DNA from: Sporomusa termitida
GTDB taxonomy: Bacteria > Bacillota > Negativicutes > Sporomusales > Sporomusaceae
DNA: 64,000 nucleotides
Direction: 5' to 3'
NCBI RefSeq assembly: GCF_007641255.1
Contig: NZ_CP036259.1
Coordinates: 3,164,501-3,228,500 of the forward strand
Shown here: one piece after another, positions 27,965 to 36,510 of the stretch
Numbering within the stretch: the first letter of the stretch is position 1
How the letters are laid out: each line of letters opens with the position of its first letter
Translations under genes and position numbers: made by a program
Notes under the pieces: model-generated
The model's database searches: none
Seen by the model: only the letters and a program-made list of their open reading frames with translations
Told to the model about the DNA's origin: nothing

Positions 27965-28068
27965 TCCCGGGACCTCCCCGGCGATGCTTGTACCGGCCGG
28001 CCGCTTTCATCATGCCGCTTACCGCGGGCGCCTTTATCACTCATAATCAGAATTGCTGTTTTATACAT
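27961..28068 (-). pseudogene. mogA: Truncated mogA: only the N-terminus remains
   Basis: A 35-residue frame begins YKTAILIMSDKGARG and continues to DESG, the unmistakable start of MogA/MoaB molybdopterin adenylyltransferase, then ends after a few unrelated residues. The rest of the ~160-residue protein is absent. ATG 28068 lies inside the moaC 3' end behind GGGGATACC, and the stop overlaps the MOSC start. A deletion seems to have removed the body but kept the frame open to the next gene, perhaps to keep coupling. Confidence 0.7.
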
Positions 28069-28559
28069 GGTATCCCCTCTCCCAACTGTTCCCGTTTGAC
28101 ATGGCCGCTCTTCCCGCCGCTTTTTTCCAATAGCCGGATATCGCTGATTTCCATCCAGCGGTCAATCGCCTTGGTCATATCATACACCGTCATGGCCGCA
28201 ATCGAGGCGCCGCTGATAGCCTCCATCTCCACGCCGGTCTTCCCGGTTGTTTTTACCTGGCAGCAAATGGTGATGCTGGCGTCCGGTTCATTGATGGCAA
28301 AGCTGATATCTACCGACGTGAGCATCAAAGGATGGCACATGGGAATAAAACCGGCAGTCTGCTTGGCCCCCATGATGCCGGCAACCTGGGCAACCGCCAG
28401 AACATCCCCTTTTTTGATGCCGCCGTTTCGGATCGTCTGCAGGGTAGCAGGCTGCATGCGGACAACCGCCTGGGCGGTGGCGATGCGTACAGTATCTGTT
28501 TTTTCACTGACATCCACCATCCGGGCATAACCAGCCGTATTAAAATGGGTAAAATCCAT
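28047..28559 (-). CDS. moaC: Cyclic pyranopterin monophosphate synthase MoaC
   Basis: A protein of about 170 residues with KKGDVLAVAQVAGIMGAK, PMCHPL and the closing GVEMEAISGASIAAMTVYDM, all diagnostic for MoaC. It acts after MoaA in precursor Z formation. Three ATG codons in a row (28565, 28562, 28559) follow AGGGGG; 28559 gives the best spacing. Its 5' end abuts moaA and its 3' end overlaps the mogA remnant. Confidence 0.9.
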   Translation of the reverse strand: MDFTHFNTAGYARMVDVSEKTDTVRIATAQAVVRMQPATLQTIRNGGIKKGDVLAVAQVAGIMGAKQTAGFIPMCHPLMLTSVDISFAINEPDASITICCQVKTTGKTGVEMEAISGASIAAMTVYDMTKAIDRWMEISDIRLLEKSGGKSGHVKREQLGEGIPCIKQQF

Positions 28560-28561
28560 CA

Positions 28562-29542
28562 TCATCCCCCTATTTGATACATCTTGCGTTTATTATCGGC
28601 GCCCCAGCCTTCAGACATATGATGACAGCGCGGCTTTTCCCTGATTGCTTTGCTGAACAGGTGGGCAAGTTTCTCATCACTGGCCCCGTTTTGCAGAGCC
28701 ATTTTCAAATTAATTTCCTGTTTGCCGAACAGGCAGCCCCGCAGCTTGCCATCGGCAGTCAGGCGCAGCCGGTTGCATTCGGAACAAAAATGATCGCTCA
28801 TCGCGCTGATAAAGCCAATACTGCCAAGGCCGCCGTTTATCTGGTAACATTTGGCAGGCCCATTCCCCTGTACGGCCGGGCCGCTGTATAAATCATACTG
28901 CTGGGCAATAATTGCTTTGATCTCACTAACACTTACCATCCGGTCCGTCTGATAAAAGGGCAGGTCCCCGACCGGCATAAACTCGATAAACCGCACATGG
29001 AGCGGCATTTCTTTGGCCAGCCTGACAAAAGCAAGGATTTCATGGTCATTGATCCCTTTCATAACCACGGTGTTTATTTTTACCGGGGCCAGCCCCAGCG
29101 CCAGCGCCTTGGCAATAGCCCCGGTCACATCAATCAAATTCCCCCGGCTGGTAATATAGTGGAAACAGTCCGGCTCAAGACTGTCCAGACTGAAATTCAC
29201 CCTGGTTAGCCCGGCAGCTTTAAGCTCTGCGGCCAGGTCCGCAAATAGTACCCCGTTTGTTGTCAGCGCGATCTCGGTAATTTGCGGAATCGCCGCGATT
29301 TGCGCAACAAGGTCTGTGATATTTCTACGAACCAGCGGCTCGCCGCCGGTTAACCTTACCTTGCGAATTCCCACCCGGGCCGCCACCCGGACCAGCCGGA
29401 CAATCTCCTCCAGGGCCAGTATCTGCGTATGCCCAAGACTTTCTATTCCCTCAGCCGGCATGCAGTACTTACAGCGTAAATTGCACCTGTCCGTGACCGA
29501 AACGCGCAAATAGTCGACCTCTCTGGCATAACTGTCAAGCAT
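28562..29542 (-). CDS. moaA: GTP 3',8-cyclase MoaA
   Basis: A 326-residue radical SAM enzyme. DRCNLRCKYCMP holds the SAM cluster; FCSECNRLRL and the Cys in LRGCLF bind the second cluster. LTGGEPLVRRNI is the SAM-contacting element. It starts molybdopterin synthesis from GTP. The C-terminal GG of the GTP-activation tail appears as YQIGG. First gene of the operon, behind a terminator and a structured leader that I read as a Moco riboswitch. Confidence 0.95.
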   Translation of the reverse strand: MLDSYAREVDYLRVSVTDRCNLRCKYCMPAEGIESLGHTQILALEEIVRLVRVAARVGIRKVRLTGGEPLVRRNITDLVAQIAAIPQITEIALTTNGVLFADLAAELKAAGLTRVNFSLDSLEPDCFHYITSRGNLIDVTGAIAKALALGLAPVKINTVVMKGINDHEILAFVRLAKEMPLHVRFIEFMPVGDLPFYQTDRMVSVSEIKAIIAQQYDLYSGPAVQGNGPAKCYQINGGLGSIGFISAMSDHFCSECNRLRLTADGKLRGCLFGKQEINLKMALQNGASDEKLAHLFSKAIREKPRCHHMSEGWGADNKRKMYQIGG

Positions 29543-29631
29543 ATAGACTCACTTCCTTCCTGGTAAAATGAATATTGCGCTGCTGCGTATGCTTCAAGCC
29601 GCCCGGCGCGTAACAGCTTGCTAAAGTTATT

Positions 29632-29675
29632 ACCAAACAAAAACTTCTGTGCCGCAAGCGCACAGAAGTTTTATC
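29632..29675 (-). terminator. Expression-platform terminator of the moaA leader
   Basis: AAACTTCTGTGC (29641-29652) pairs exactly with GCACAGAAGTTT (29660-29671) around a seven-base loop; on the minus strand a T-rich tract follows. It stands between the structured leader and moaA, so it can only act as an attenuator. Confidence 0.85.
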
Positions 29676-29800
29676 TCAAACTCATGAAACGCCTCCTTTC
29701 CCAAATGGGAGGTAGTGGAATTTCTTCCACTGCCCCGTGAACCGCCAGGTCCAGACTGACAGACCATAGATATCTTTAGGTCATGCAGCTCGGAGTGTCA
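29676..29800 (-). promoter_or_regulatory. Probable molybdenum-cofactor (Moco) riboswitch
   Basis: The 125 bases upstream of the attenuator can fold into several helices: AGTGGAA-GAAA-TTCCACT with a GNRA loop, GACC/GGTC, and CCTCC with GGAGG around TTTGGGAAA. The GGGAAAGG element and the ACTCCGAGC opening resemble the Moco RNA motif, and the position before moaA is the classic one. With the terminator downstream, cofactor binding would stop transcription of the moa operon. The call is from memory of the motif, without a covariance search. Confidence 0.7.
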
Positions 29801-29826
29801 ATTGTTATGGAATTTACAGGCCAGTC

Positions 29827-30420
29827 TTATACATTCTTCCCTTCTTCTTGATCCACAAGCTGTAAGCCAATGTGATAGGTCTGTCCCAAGCACTCACCCA
29901 GTGCATAATACTTTCGGTCGGCGGCACTGCTAATAAGCGGGCTAACACTCGCCATCGCCGGATTTTCATTATCACGGAGCACAGCCGCATCGGCTTTGGC
30001 ATCCAGGATCTGCCCAATAAACTGGGTATGGCCGCCAAGCGCAACCGTATGCAGCAGCTTACACTCCAACACCAGCAAAAATTCCCCGATATAAGGCGCA
30101 TCGACCAGTTCACTCCTGACAGGAGTGAGACCGGCAACGGCAAACTTATCGGTGTATTTGCCGGAGGCAATACCGGCATAATCGGCCGCAGCCAGATGGT
30201 GCCTGGAGGGGACATTCACCGTAAAGGCCTTGCGTTTGGTAATATTGCTATGGGTTAACCGTGACTGCTGCACAGCTATGGCAATACACGGCGGGACTGA
30301 ACAGCATATTCCGCCCCAGGCAACGGTCATAATATTGGGCCGGCCATGATCGCCGTACGTTCCCACGATCCATACCGGCGAAGGCATGGCCACCACTTTT
30401 GCTCCCAGCGACTTTTTCAT
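29827..30420 (-). CDS. Flavin reductase-like FMN-binding protein
   Basis: A 197-residue protein of the split-barrel flavin reductase family. AMPSPVWIVGTYG, PNIMTVAWGGICCS and KAFTVNVPS are characteristic. Members carry FMN and transfer electrons in anaerobes or reduce flavin for partners. Substrate not deducible. It is the last gene before the moa leader on the same strand. Confidence 0.8.
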   Translation of the reverse strand: MKKSLGAKVVAMPSPVWIVGTYGDHGRPNIMTVAWGGICCSVPPCIAIAVQQSRLTHSNITKRKAFTVNVPSRHHLAAADYAGIASGKYTDKFAVAGLTPVRSELVDAPYIGEFLLVLECKLLHTVALGGHTQFIGQILDAKADAAVLRDNENPAMASVSPLISSAADRKYYALGECLGQTYHIGLQLVDQEEGKNV

Positions 30421-30471
30421 TGTTTCTCCCGCTTCCTTGTGGTATTGCCGCCATAAGCTTTTCAGCTGCGG

Positions 30472-31260
30472 CTACAGCGTAATATGCATACCGTCATAAG
30501 CCACCACCACATTACCATAGGGCGCCACCTCTGCCTGCAGCTCCCTGGCGGTCACCGGCCGGCTGTAGTGGATGGCCAGATGAGTGGGCACCGTCTGCCT
30601 GGCGTTGACCTGCCGGCCAAGAGCAATGGCTTGTTCCAGGGACATGTGCACATCAGGGTACCAGTTGTCACCATGGAAGGTTGCATCACAGATCAGCCAG
30701 TCCACACCGGTCACCTGTTGTGCGCTTAGGGCCGGCAGTCCGGCTGTATCGGGGAAATAAGCCAGCCTGGCAGCCCCGGCGGCCAGCAAAAAGCCGGCCG
30801 TTTCGATGCCGTGATTGGCCGGCAGCGGCGTTAGGCCCACTGCGCCGAAAAGGTATTGCCGGCCAAATGCCCAGGACCTGACGGCAAAAACATCCGCCAG
30901 ATTGGGGAAGGCTGCCGCAAACTGCTTCCCGGCACTAGGCGGCAAAAACAGGGGCACCGGTTCCCGCCTTGCCAGTTTTACGTAGTACTCCAGCTCGCCC
31001 AGGCCGCCAAAATGATCATAATGCCAGTGGGTCAGAAAAACATAATCAATCCGGTCAATACCTTCCCTGAGCAGCTGCCGCCTTACATCCGGCGAGGTGT
31101 CAATAAGGATCTTGCTGTCGCCGGTGTCCAGCAGCGCACTGCTGCGGGTCCGCGCCAGCTCCGGCTTTCGTCTGGCTTCCTGACAGCCGGCGCAGTTGCA
31201 AAAGAACGACGGTAAGCCTGGCCCGGCTCCGGTCCCCAGTAAAATAAAACTTCCTTCCAT
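30472..31260 (-). CDS. PhnP-like MBL-fold hydrolase
   Basis: A 262-residue metallo-hydrolase. The front has a zinc-binding CNCAGCQEAR of the PhnP/cyclic phosphodiesterase type; the active-site motif is THWHYDHFG, with FPDTAG and VPTHLAIHY as later ligands. It opens with a GTGAGPGLPSFF motif. ATG 31260 behind AGGAGCGAAGC is preferred over a longer frame. PhnP hydrolyses cyclic ribose phosphates, but the substrate here is unknown. Confidence 0.75.
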   Translation of the reverse strand: MEGSFILLGTGAGPGLPSFFCNCAGCQEARRKPELARTRSSALLDTGDSKILIDTSPDVRRQLLREGIDRIDYVFLTHWHYDHFGGLGELEYYVKLARREPVPLFLPPSAGKQFAAAFPNLADVFAVRSWAFGRQYLFGAVGLTPLPANHGIETAGFLLAAGAARLAYFPDTAGLPALSAQQVTGVDWLICDATFHGDNWYPDVHMSLEQAIALGRQVNARQTVPTHLAIHYSRPVTARELQAEVAPYGNVVVAYDGMHITL

Positions 31261-31298
31261 TTCCGCTTCGCTCCTAATTGTAATATTGCAGGTTTGCT

Positions 31299-31766
31299 TC
31301 AGGAGCGCGCAAACAGCATGGCCACAGGCCGGCAGGCTGCTTGTTCCGGGCACGCCTCACACTGCCGGTCATAAGGGGCGGCAAGTGCGGAAAAAGCACA
31401 GGCCGCAAACCCGTTTTTTTCATAAAAGCGGGCCGCTTCCCCTTTGGCAACTGTTGTCACCTGGTAAGGCCGGGCACGATGGCTGCCAAACTCAGGCCGG
31501 CAATAGTGTCCCGGTCTGTGCAGCAGTTCCTGCAGCAAATGCCGGCCGGTCCCCTGGTTGCGGGCGTCCGCTCTTACAGCAAATACCAGTAAATGAAACC
31601 GGTGGTCATCAACCTGGGCCAGCATCGCCCCGGCCATAATTTTATGATCCCGTTTTATCAGCAGATGCTCCTCGATATCGCCGGCAAGCCCCATCCCGCA
31701 CTCTGTAAACAATTCCTGCAGCTCTTCTTCATCGTTATCGGTGGCAAAGACGATCTCTGTATTCAT
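31299..31766 (-). CDS. GNAT acetyltransferase with Cys-rich tail
   Basis: A 155-residue GNAT protein: ARNQGTGRHLLQELL is the acetyl-CoA loop, EAARFYEKNGFAACAF the C-terminal element. The tail CEACPEQAACRP adds Cys residues unusual for the fold. It follows the membrane-anchor gene of cluster A by 15 bases and is likely co-transcribed with it. Confidence 0.7.
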   Translation of the reverse strand: MNTEIVFATDNDEEELQELFTECGMGLAGDIEEHLLIKRDHKIMAGAMLAQVDDHRFHLLVFAVRADARNQGTGRHLLQELLHRPGHYCRPEFGSHRARPYQVTTVAKGEAARFYEKNGFAACAFSALAAPYDRQCEACPEQAACRPVAMLFARS

Positions 31767-31781
31767 AGCAATACCCCTGCT

Positions 31782-32747
31782 TTACTTGTGAGGATGCAAC
31801 CAGCAGGCCTTTTCCTGCCAGCGGCTTTCAAGGGCACCAGCCAGTTTGGTGATTTCGGCCTTGCTCATTTCCGCCCGTTCCTCACCAGGCAACACAACCC
31901 TGACCGCCGCCCGTAAGAAATCAATCCGGAAACAGATCCCGCCGGCCAGAATCAGCACGGCGGCAATAGCCAGCCAGTATACTGAGGAAAACAGCAGGTT
32001 AATCAGCAGCGGTATGACCGTCCCCAGGCTAATGACCCCGCCCCAGAAGGTTTTGCTGAACTCGCCATTCCATAATTTATTGGCCCCCCGCCGTGCCTCT
32101 TCCGCCGAGGACAGCCGCATTCCCAGCACATAGCCCGGCACGGTAAGCAGCTGGACAAGCAGCAGACCGGCCGCCAAACCGCTGATCGTGGCGGTATAGG
32201 CGTGCTCAGCGTAACCAAACACAAACAGCAGCAGGATCAGGGCCGCCGCCCCGGTGGCCGCCCCGTTGACCAAAAAGACCCCCAGCAGCCCGCCGCCATT
32301 CCAGAAAGACCGCCCCTTGGCCTCACCCAGCTCAATTGCCGGATAGGTAACATAGAGCAGTGCCGTTATAATGGCCAGAACAGCAACAATTGTTTTGAGC
32401 CAGCCAAGTCCCGCCCAGGGGATAAAACTGAAAAAAAACGTCGCATAGACAAACACCAGCGGCATATATACGCTTTGCAGCAGCGAACCAAAACTCATGA
32501 CCGAAGCAAACGGACGGGCATTCACCAGATGGCCCCTGCTTTTATGGGTTAGCTCAATTAATAATAACAAGGCACCGACGGCAGCCACTGCCAATGACAC
32601 CAGTCCGGCCCAGCCGTTGATGTGGCCGGCTATTTCCATTCCCGCCAAATCGGTTACCGCAACAATAACAAACAGCATGGCCCCCATTGCGGCCAGGAAA
32701 AAGTACCACGCCGGCAGACTTCCCCAATACTCTTGCTGCTTTTCCAT
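31782..32747 (-). CDS. NrfD/DmsC-like membrane anchor of molybdoenzyme A
   Basis: A 321-residue membrane protein with about eight hydrophobic helices, a glycine-rich loop (FWNGGGLLGVFLVNG) and RPFASVMSFGSLLQS. It follows the MopB catalytic and FeS genes in the standard A-B-C order of DMSO/polysulfide-reductase complexes, so it should link the complex to the quinone pool. Weakly conserved, so the assignment rests on topology and position. Confidence 0.75.
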   Translation of the reverse strand: MEKQQEYWGSLPAWYFFLAAMGAMLFVIVAVTDLAGMEIAGHINGWAGLVSLAVAAVGALLLLIELTHKSRGHLVNARPFASVMSFGSLLQSVYMPLVFVYATFFFSFIPWAGLGWLKTIVAVLAIITALLYVTYPAIELGEAKGRSFWNGGGLLGVFLVNGAATGAAALILLLFVFGYAEHAYTATISGLAAGLLLVQLLTVPGYVLGMRLSSAEEARRGANKLWNGEFSKTFWGGVISLGTVIPLLINLLFSSVYWLAIAAVLILAGGICFRIDFLRAAVRVVLPGEERAEMSKAEITKLAGALESRWQEKACWLHPHK

Positions 32748-32758
32748 TCCATCCCCTC

Positions 32759-33301
32759 CTATGGCATAATATAGTAAATTGACGGTTTTGTCCCTAAATA
32801 GGAATATAGCGGCTGCGCATTATGCTTCCGGATCTGTTTGACCAGCTCACTGTCAGGATCATCAAGATCCCCGACCGATCTGGCCTGCAGCTGGCAGGTC
32901 TCCACACACCGCGTGACCAAACCCTCGTCCAGCCGGTTAAAACACATTGTGCACTTTTCCACAATACCATTTTCCTCGTTCAACTGGCGGACACCATAGG
33001 GGCAAACCACCATACAGAATAAACAGCCCACACATTTATCCGGATCGACTGTCACAATCCCGTCGGCCCGGTGGCGGCTTGCGCCGGTGGGGCAGCCGTC
33101 AACACAGGGAGCATCCGCGCAGTGCATGCAGCCGGTCGTGATATTATAAGCGGTTATGTTGGGGTATTCGCCCACAGGTCCCACTTTGGCCACCTTGCAG
33201 TATTTCATGGCAAACGGTAAGTTATGCTCATTCTGACAGGCTATCGTACAGGCGTGGCAGCCCACGCATTTCTTTAGATCAATCAGCATTCCCCAGTGCA
33301 T
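32759..33301 (-). CDS. Four-cluster FeS subunit of molybdoenzyme A
   Basis: A 180-residue DmsB/PhsB-like protein with four ferredoxin motifs: CVGCHACTIACQ, CMHCADAPCVDGCP, CVGCLFCMVVCP and a split CTMC/CVETC. It carries electrons between the catalytic subunit and the membrane anchor. ATG 33301 overlaps the last base of the catalytic subunit's stop (TGATG), with GGAGGGG upstream. Confidence 0.9.
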   Translation of the reverse strand: MHWGMLIDLKKCVGCHACTIACQNEHNLPFAMKYCKVAKVGPVGEYPNITAYNITTGCMHCADAPCVDGCPTGASRHRADGIVTVDPDKCVGCLFCMVVCPYGVRQLNEENGIVEKCTMCFNRLDEGLVTRCVETCQLQARSVGDLDDPDSELVKQIRKHNAQPLYSYLGTKPSIYYIMP

Positions 33302-35496
33302 CAGTCGTTCCCCTCCACTTTCGAAATCCGGCACATAATGCCCCGGGAGCAAAAGCTGCCGCAAAGCTCGTCACAGGTATCCGGATCATCATCCACACAT
33401 ACATTGATGTTGGATTCAAATACCCCCATCAGTTCCGGGTCTTTCACCTCTTTTTCCGGGAACCACCAGCCCCGTTCGGCCTGAACGACATCAGGTGCCA
33501 CAGCCGCGGTAATAAACGCAGTCTGCTTGACCTTGCCGGTCGGCGTCTCAATCCAGAGCCAGTCACCTTCTTTAATCGCCAGCTGTTGGGCCAAAGCCGG
33601 ATTAATCGCTACCCGCGGATAGGGCCGCAGCAGCCTGATCCTTGTCATTTCCCGGTGCTCGGAATGGAAGAACGGCATAAAGCCGCCCCCGGCAACGAGG
33701 CTTAGGGGATATTGCGCCGCCAGCTCCGGTCTGGCCTCATGGCTAAACGGCGGCTCTACATAGTGCGGCAGCGGATCATAACCCAATTGCTCAAAAATTG
33801 AAATCTTCAGCTCGATCTTGCCGGACGGAGTGGCTACGCCTTTGGTCTGATATTTCTGATATTCCCGTTCAGCAAAGTGCATCCGGTAACACTGCACAAA
33901 CTCCTCATAGCTTTCAAGCTCCAGGCCGAGCGGGTCAAGCCGGTATTTGAACACCTCCTCATCGGTTTCCCAGGGCCAGTACTCAGCCTGGCCTAAGCGA
34001 AGGCCTAGCTCCCGCCAGAACTCGGTATCTGTTCTCCGCTCAAACATCGGCTCGATCGCCTTCTCCGAAGCAATCAGCCAGTCGGAAACGCCATAGGTAG
34101 TAGTCATCACCGGCCTTTCCAGCCATGAGGCAGCCGGCAAGACATAGTCGGCCAGCATGGCTGACGGTGTCATCCAGTATTCCATAGCCACCAGCAGCTC
34201 CAGATTTTTCAGCGCTTTATAGACTAATTTGGAATTAGCATAGGATACCAGAGGGTTATTGGCCAGTACAATGCAGGCTTTTACCGGATAAGGGTCACCG
34301 GTCGCCATCGCCCGGAACACCGTCGAGGGGTTGGCTTCACAGAACCATTCGGCCGGAATACTCTTGCCCCATACCCGCAGCATATTATCTGTCAGCAATT
34401 GATAACCAGGCCAGGAATTCAGCTTAAACCGGTCTGATCCCAATTGCTTGGCCCGCTGCTCTGCCGGCAGCATGTCGTTTAATTCCAGCTCCCAGTCGGT
34501 GATAAAGGTCGGATGGGGGCCAGGCATAACATCACCGCCCGGAACATCAAGATTGCCGCAGATAATCCGCAGGGCCACCCGGGCCTGGGCCGAGGCGGAG
34601 CTGCCCCGGCCCAACTGGTCGGTGGCAACCCCCCACTGAATACAGGCCGGCTTGCTCAGCGCATAGATCCTGGCGCTCTCCATAATCAGTTCCGGTGAAA
34701 TACCGGTTTTTTCGGCGGCCCAGTCAGGCGTATATTCCTCCACCCTGTCGCTCAGTTCTTCAAAGCCCACTGTCCAGTCATCAATAAACTGATAGTCACA
34801 TAACCCTTCATTGATAATGACATGCAGCCAGGCTAACGCCAGCGCATTGTCTGAGCCGGGCCTGATTGGCAGCCAGAGGTCGGCCTTGGCAGCTGTTTCA
34901 CTGTAGACCGGGTCAATTACGATGATTTTGGTGCCATTGGCCTTGGCCTGCAACAGCCCGCGCATCTCCGGCAAATAGGAAGCCCCGGGATTATGGCCCC
35001 AGACAACAACGCATTTTGCCCCCATAATTTCCGGGTCAAAGGCCGCCCAGCCATAGGACGCCGCCTCGGTTAAGAAGTTGGGAATCCAGCACACCGGGGC
35101 CGTATGAACAACGTTCGGGCTGCCCAGAAGGTTAAAAAAGCGCCGCCGGGCAAAATCGTCAGTCCGGTTAGTGCCCCCCGTAGTGGCAATTGTCTCAGCC
35201 CCGTACTCTGCTTTTAAAGCCGCCAGACGGGCCGCAATATCATCTAAGGCTTCCCCCCAGGCTACACGTTTAAACTGGCCTGACCCCCGCTCACCAACCC
35301 GTTTCAACGGGTAGTTGATCCGGTTGGGGTGGGTTAAATGGTCTAATGCCGAAGCCCCCCGGGGACACTGCGCTCCGGCATTAAACGGGTGCTCCGGGTC
35401 TCCCGCCACTTTTGTCACCACTCCGTTTTCGACTGTTGCCAGCATGCCGCAGTTCATATGGCAGAAATGGCAGGCTGTCTTTTTTATTTCGCTCAT
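33301..35496 (-). CDS. Molybdopterin oxidoreductase A, catalytic subunit
   Basis: A 731-residue DMSO-reductase-family protein. Cys9, Cys12, Cys16 and Cys44 give the normal CxxCxxxC...C cluster motif. A Cys in PVCWIPNF is the likely metal ligand; GNPLVSYANS-type and GNLDVPGGDVM segments are typical. Overall it recalls acetylene hydratase, thiosulfate reductase and other members with Cys ligation; the substrate cannot be read. No Tat signal, so it is cytoplasmic or faces inward, which is unusual for a complex with an NrfD-like anchor. ATG 35496 follows GGGGGAACAAGG. Confidence 0.85.
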   Translation of the reverse strand: MSEIKKTACHFCHMNCGMLATVENGVVTKVAGDPEHPFNAGAQCPRGASALDHLTHPNRINYPLKRVGERGSGQFKRVAWGEALDDIAARLAALKAEYGAETIATTGGTNRTDDFARRRFFNLLGSPNVVHTAPVCWIPNFLTEAASYGWAAFDPEIMGAKCVVVWGHNPGASYLPEMRGLLQAKANGTKIIVIDPVYSETAAKADLWLPIRPGSDNALALAWLHVIINEGLCDYQFIDDWTVGFEELSDRVEEYTPDWAAEKTGISPELIMESARIYALSKPACIQWGVATDQLGRGSSASAQARVALRIICGNLDVPGGDVMPGPHPTFITDWELELNDMLPAEQRAKQLGSDRFKLNSWPGYQLLTDNMLRVWGKSIPAEWFCEANPSTVFRAMATGDPYPVKACIVLANNPLVSYANSKLVYKALKNLELLVAMEYWMTPSAMLADYVLPAASWLERPVMTTTYGVSDWLIASEKAIEPMFERRTDTEFWRELGLRLGQAEYWPWETDEEVFKYRLDPLGLELESYEEFVQCYRMHFAEREYQKYQTKGVATPSGKIELKISIFEQLGYDPLPHYVEPPFSHEARPELAAQYPLSLVAGGGFMPFFHSEHREMTRIRLLRPYPRVAINPALAQQLAIKEGDWLWIETPTGKVKQTAFITAAVAPDVVQAERGWWFPEKEVKDPELMGVFESNINVCVDDDPDTCDELCGSFCSRGIMCRISKVEGND

Positions 35497-35534
35497 CCTT
35501 GTTCCCCCAATATCATGCAAATTTAACATTGTAC

Positions 35535-36485
35535 TTACCGGACTGTCAGCTGTATGGCTTTTTGCGGACACTGGCCGGCACAGGTATAGCAGGCGCAGCA
35601 TTTTTCCGCCGCCGGCGCACTGGCCTTTTGCTGCCCGCCGTCAGCTACCAGCTGCAGCACGGCTTCCGGACAAAATGCCTCACATAAGCCACAGCCCGTA
35701 CAGCGGTCGGCGTCAATCCGGATGGCAACTGTGCCGGCGCTTGCCGGCCCCGGCACCGAGACTTTATCAATAACCGGCGGCATATAAATTTTCCGCCGCG
35801 CTTCCGGAATACTTTTGGCTGCCAGCTTTGCCAGCGCGTCCGCCAGTGTTCCCAATTCTTGAAACGGCACGGAAACATAGGCTTCAAAATCACTGATCTC
35901 GCTGATCGCCCGGGCGCCATAACAGCCAAACGAAATGTTCATTTTCTGGTTTTTCATAACCTGTACAGTCAAATCGGCACAGGTGGAATTGTAGCCGGAG
36001 GTGTGGAAGGCATGGCGCTCGCCGGTGCTATAGCTCGCTGCACAGCACAGCCACATCAGTTGTTCCGGATACAGCGTGAAAATGACTACATCCGGCTCAA
36101 AGCCGGCATCTTCCAGCGGGGCCAGCACCGTTGCCGCATAGGTTCCCGCAGCAAACTCCTGGCGGGTGGCTATCATTTTCCGGGCACAGGCCAGCGTCGG
36201 CAATTTCTTGAACAGCAGATACAATTCACCGGACCGCAGTTTGGGGGACATGGGAATCAAACCCATAATCGCGGCCCCGTCCGGACAGGCATGCTTGCGG
36301 GGCGGCATATACAGGCTGTTGCCCCGCCTGGCAATGGTAATGGCCTGACAGTGCCTAAGCGGAACTGAGGGTTCATATACATGCTCAGGCACTTCTTCCC
36401 CTGGTTTCAACAGTTTTACGGCCACAGGCGACCATCTGAGCGTCAGTATAGTGGTAAGTGTTGTCGCAAGTTCACGATAATTCAA
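35535..36485 (-). CDS. DUF169 protein with C-terminal ferredoxin domain
   Basis: A 316-residue protein. Residues 1-230 match DUF169 (LRWSPVAVKLL at the start, SFGCYGARAISEISDFE), of unknown function. The end is a two-cluster ferredoxin (CTGCGLCEAFCP, CCACYTCAGQCP). It lies between the HdrD-like and MopB genes of cluster A, 38 bases upstream of the latter, so it probably delivers or receives electrons in the same system. Confidence 0.8.
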   Translation of the reverse strand: MNYRELATTLTTILTLRWSPVAVKLLKPGEEVPEHVYEPSVPLRHCQAITIARRGNSLYMPPRKHACPDGAAIMGLIPMSPKLRSGELYLLFKKLPTLACARKMIATRQEFAAGTYAATVLAPLEDAGFEPDVVIFTLYPEQLMWLCCAASYSTGERHAFHTSGYNSTCADLTVQVMKNQKMNISFGCYGARAISEISDFEAYVSVPFQELGTLADALAKLAAKSIPEARRKIYMPPVIDKVSVPGPASAGTVAIRIDADRCTGCGLCEAFCPEAVLQLVADGGQQKASAPAAEKCCACYTCAGQCPQKAIQLTVR

Positions 36486-36510
36486 GCTTCTCGGTCTCCT
36501 TTGTAAACGG

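Noticed and set aside
29772-29801. TTGACA (29796-29801) with a -10-like TAAAGA as moaA promoter
   Set aside because: Transcription would then begin inside the structured leader and destroy the proposed riboswitch; the TTGACA match is probably chance.
33301-35496. Calling molybdoenzyme A acetylene hydratase
   Set aside because: There is general resemblance, including a Cys ligand, but the FeS and anchor subunits imply a redox reaction, which acetylene hydratase does not carry out.
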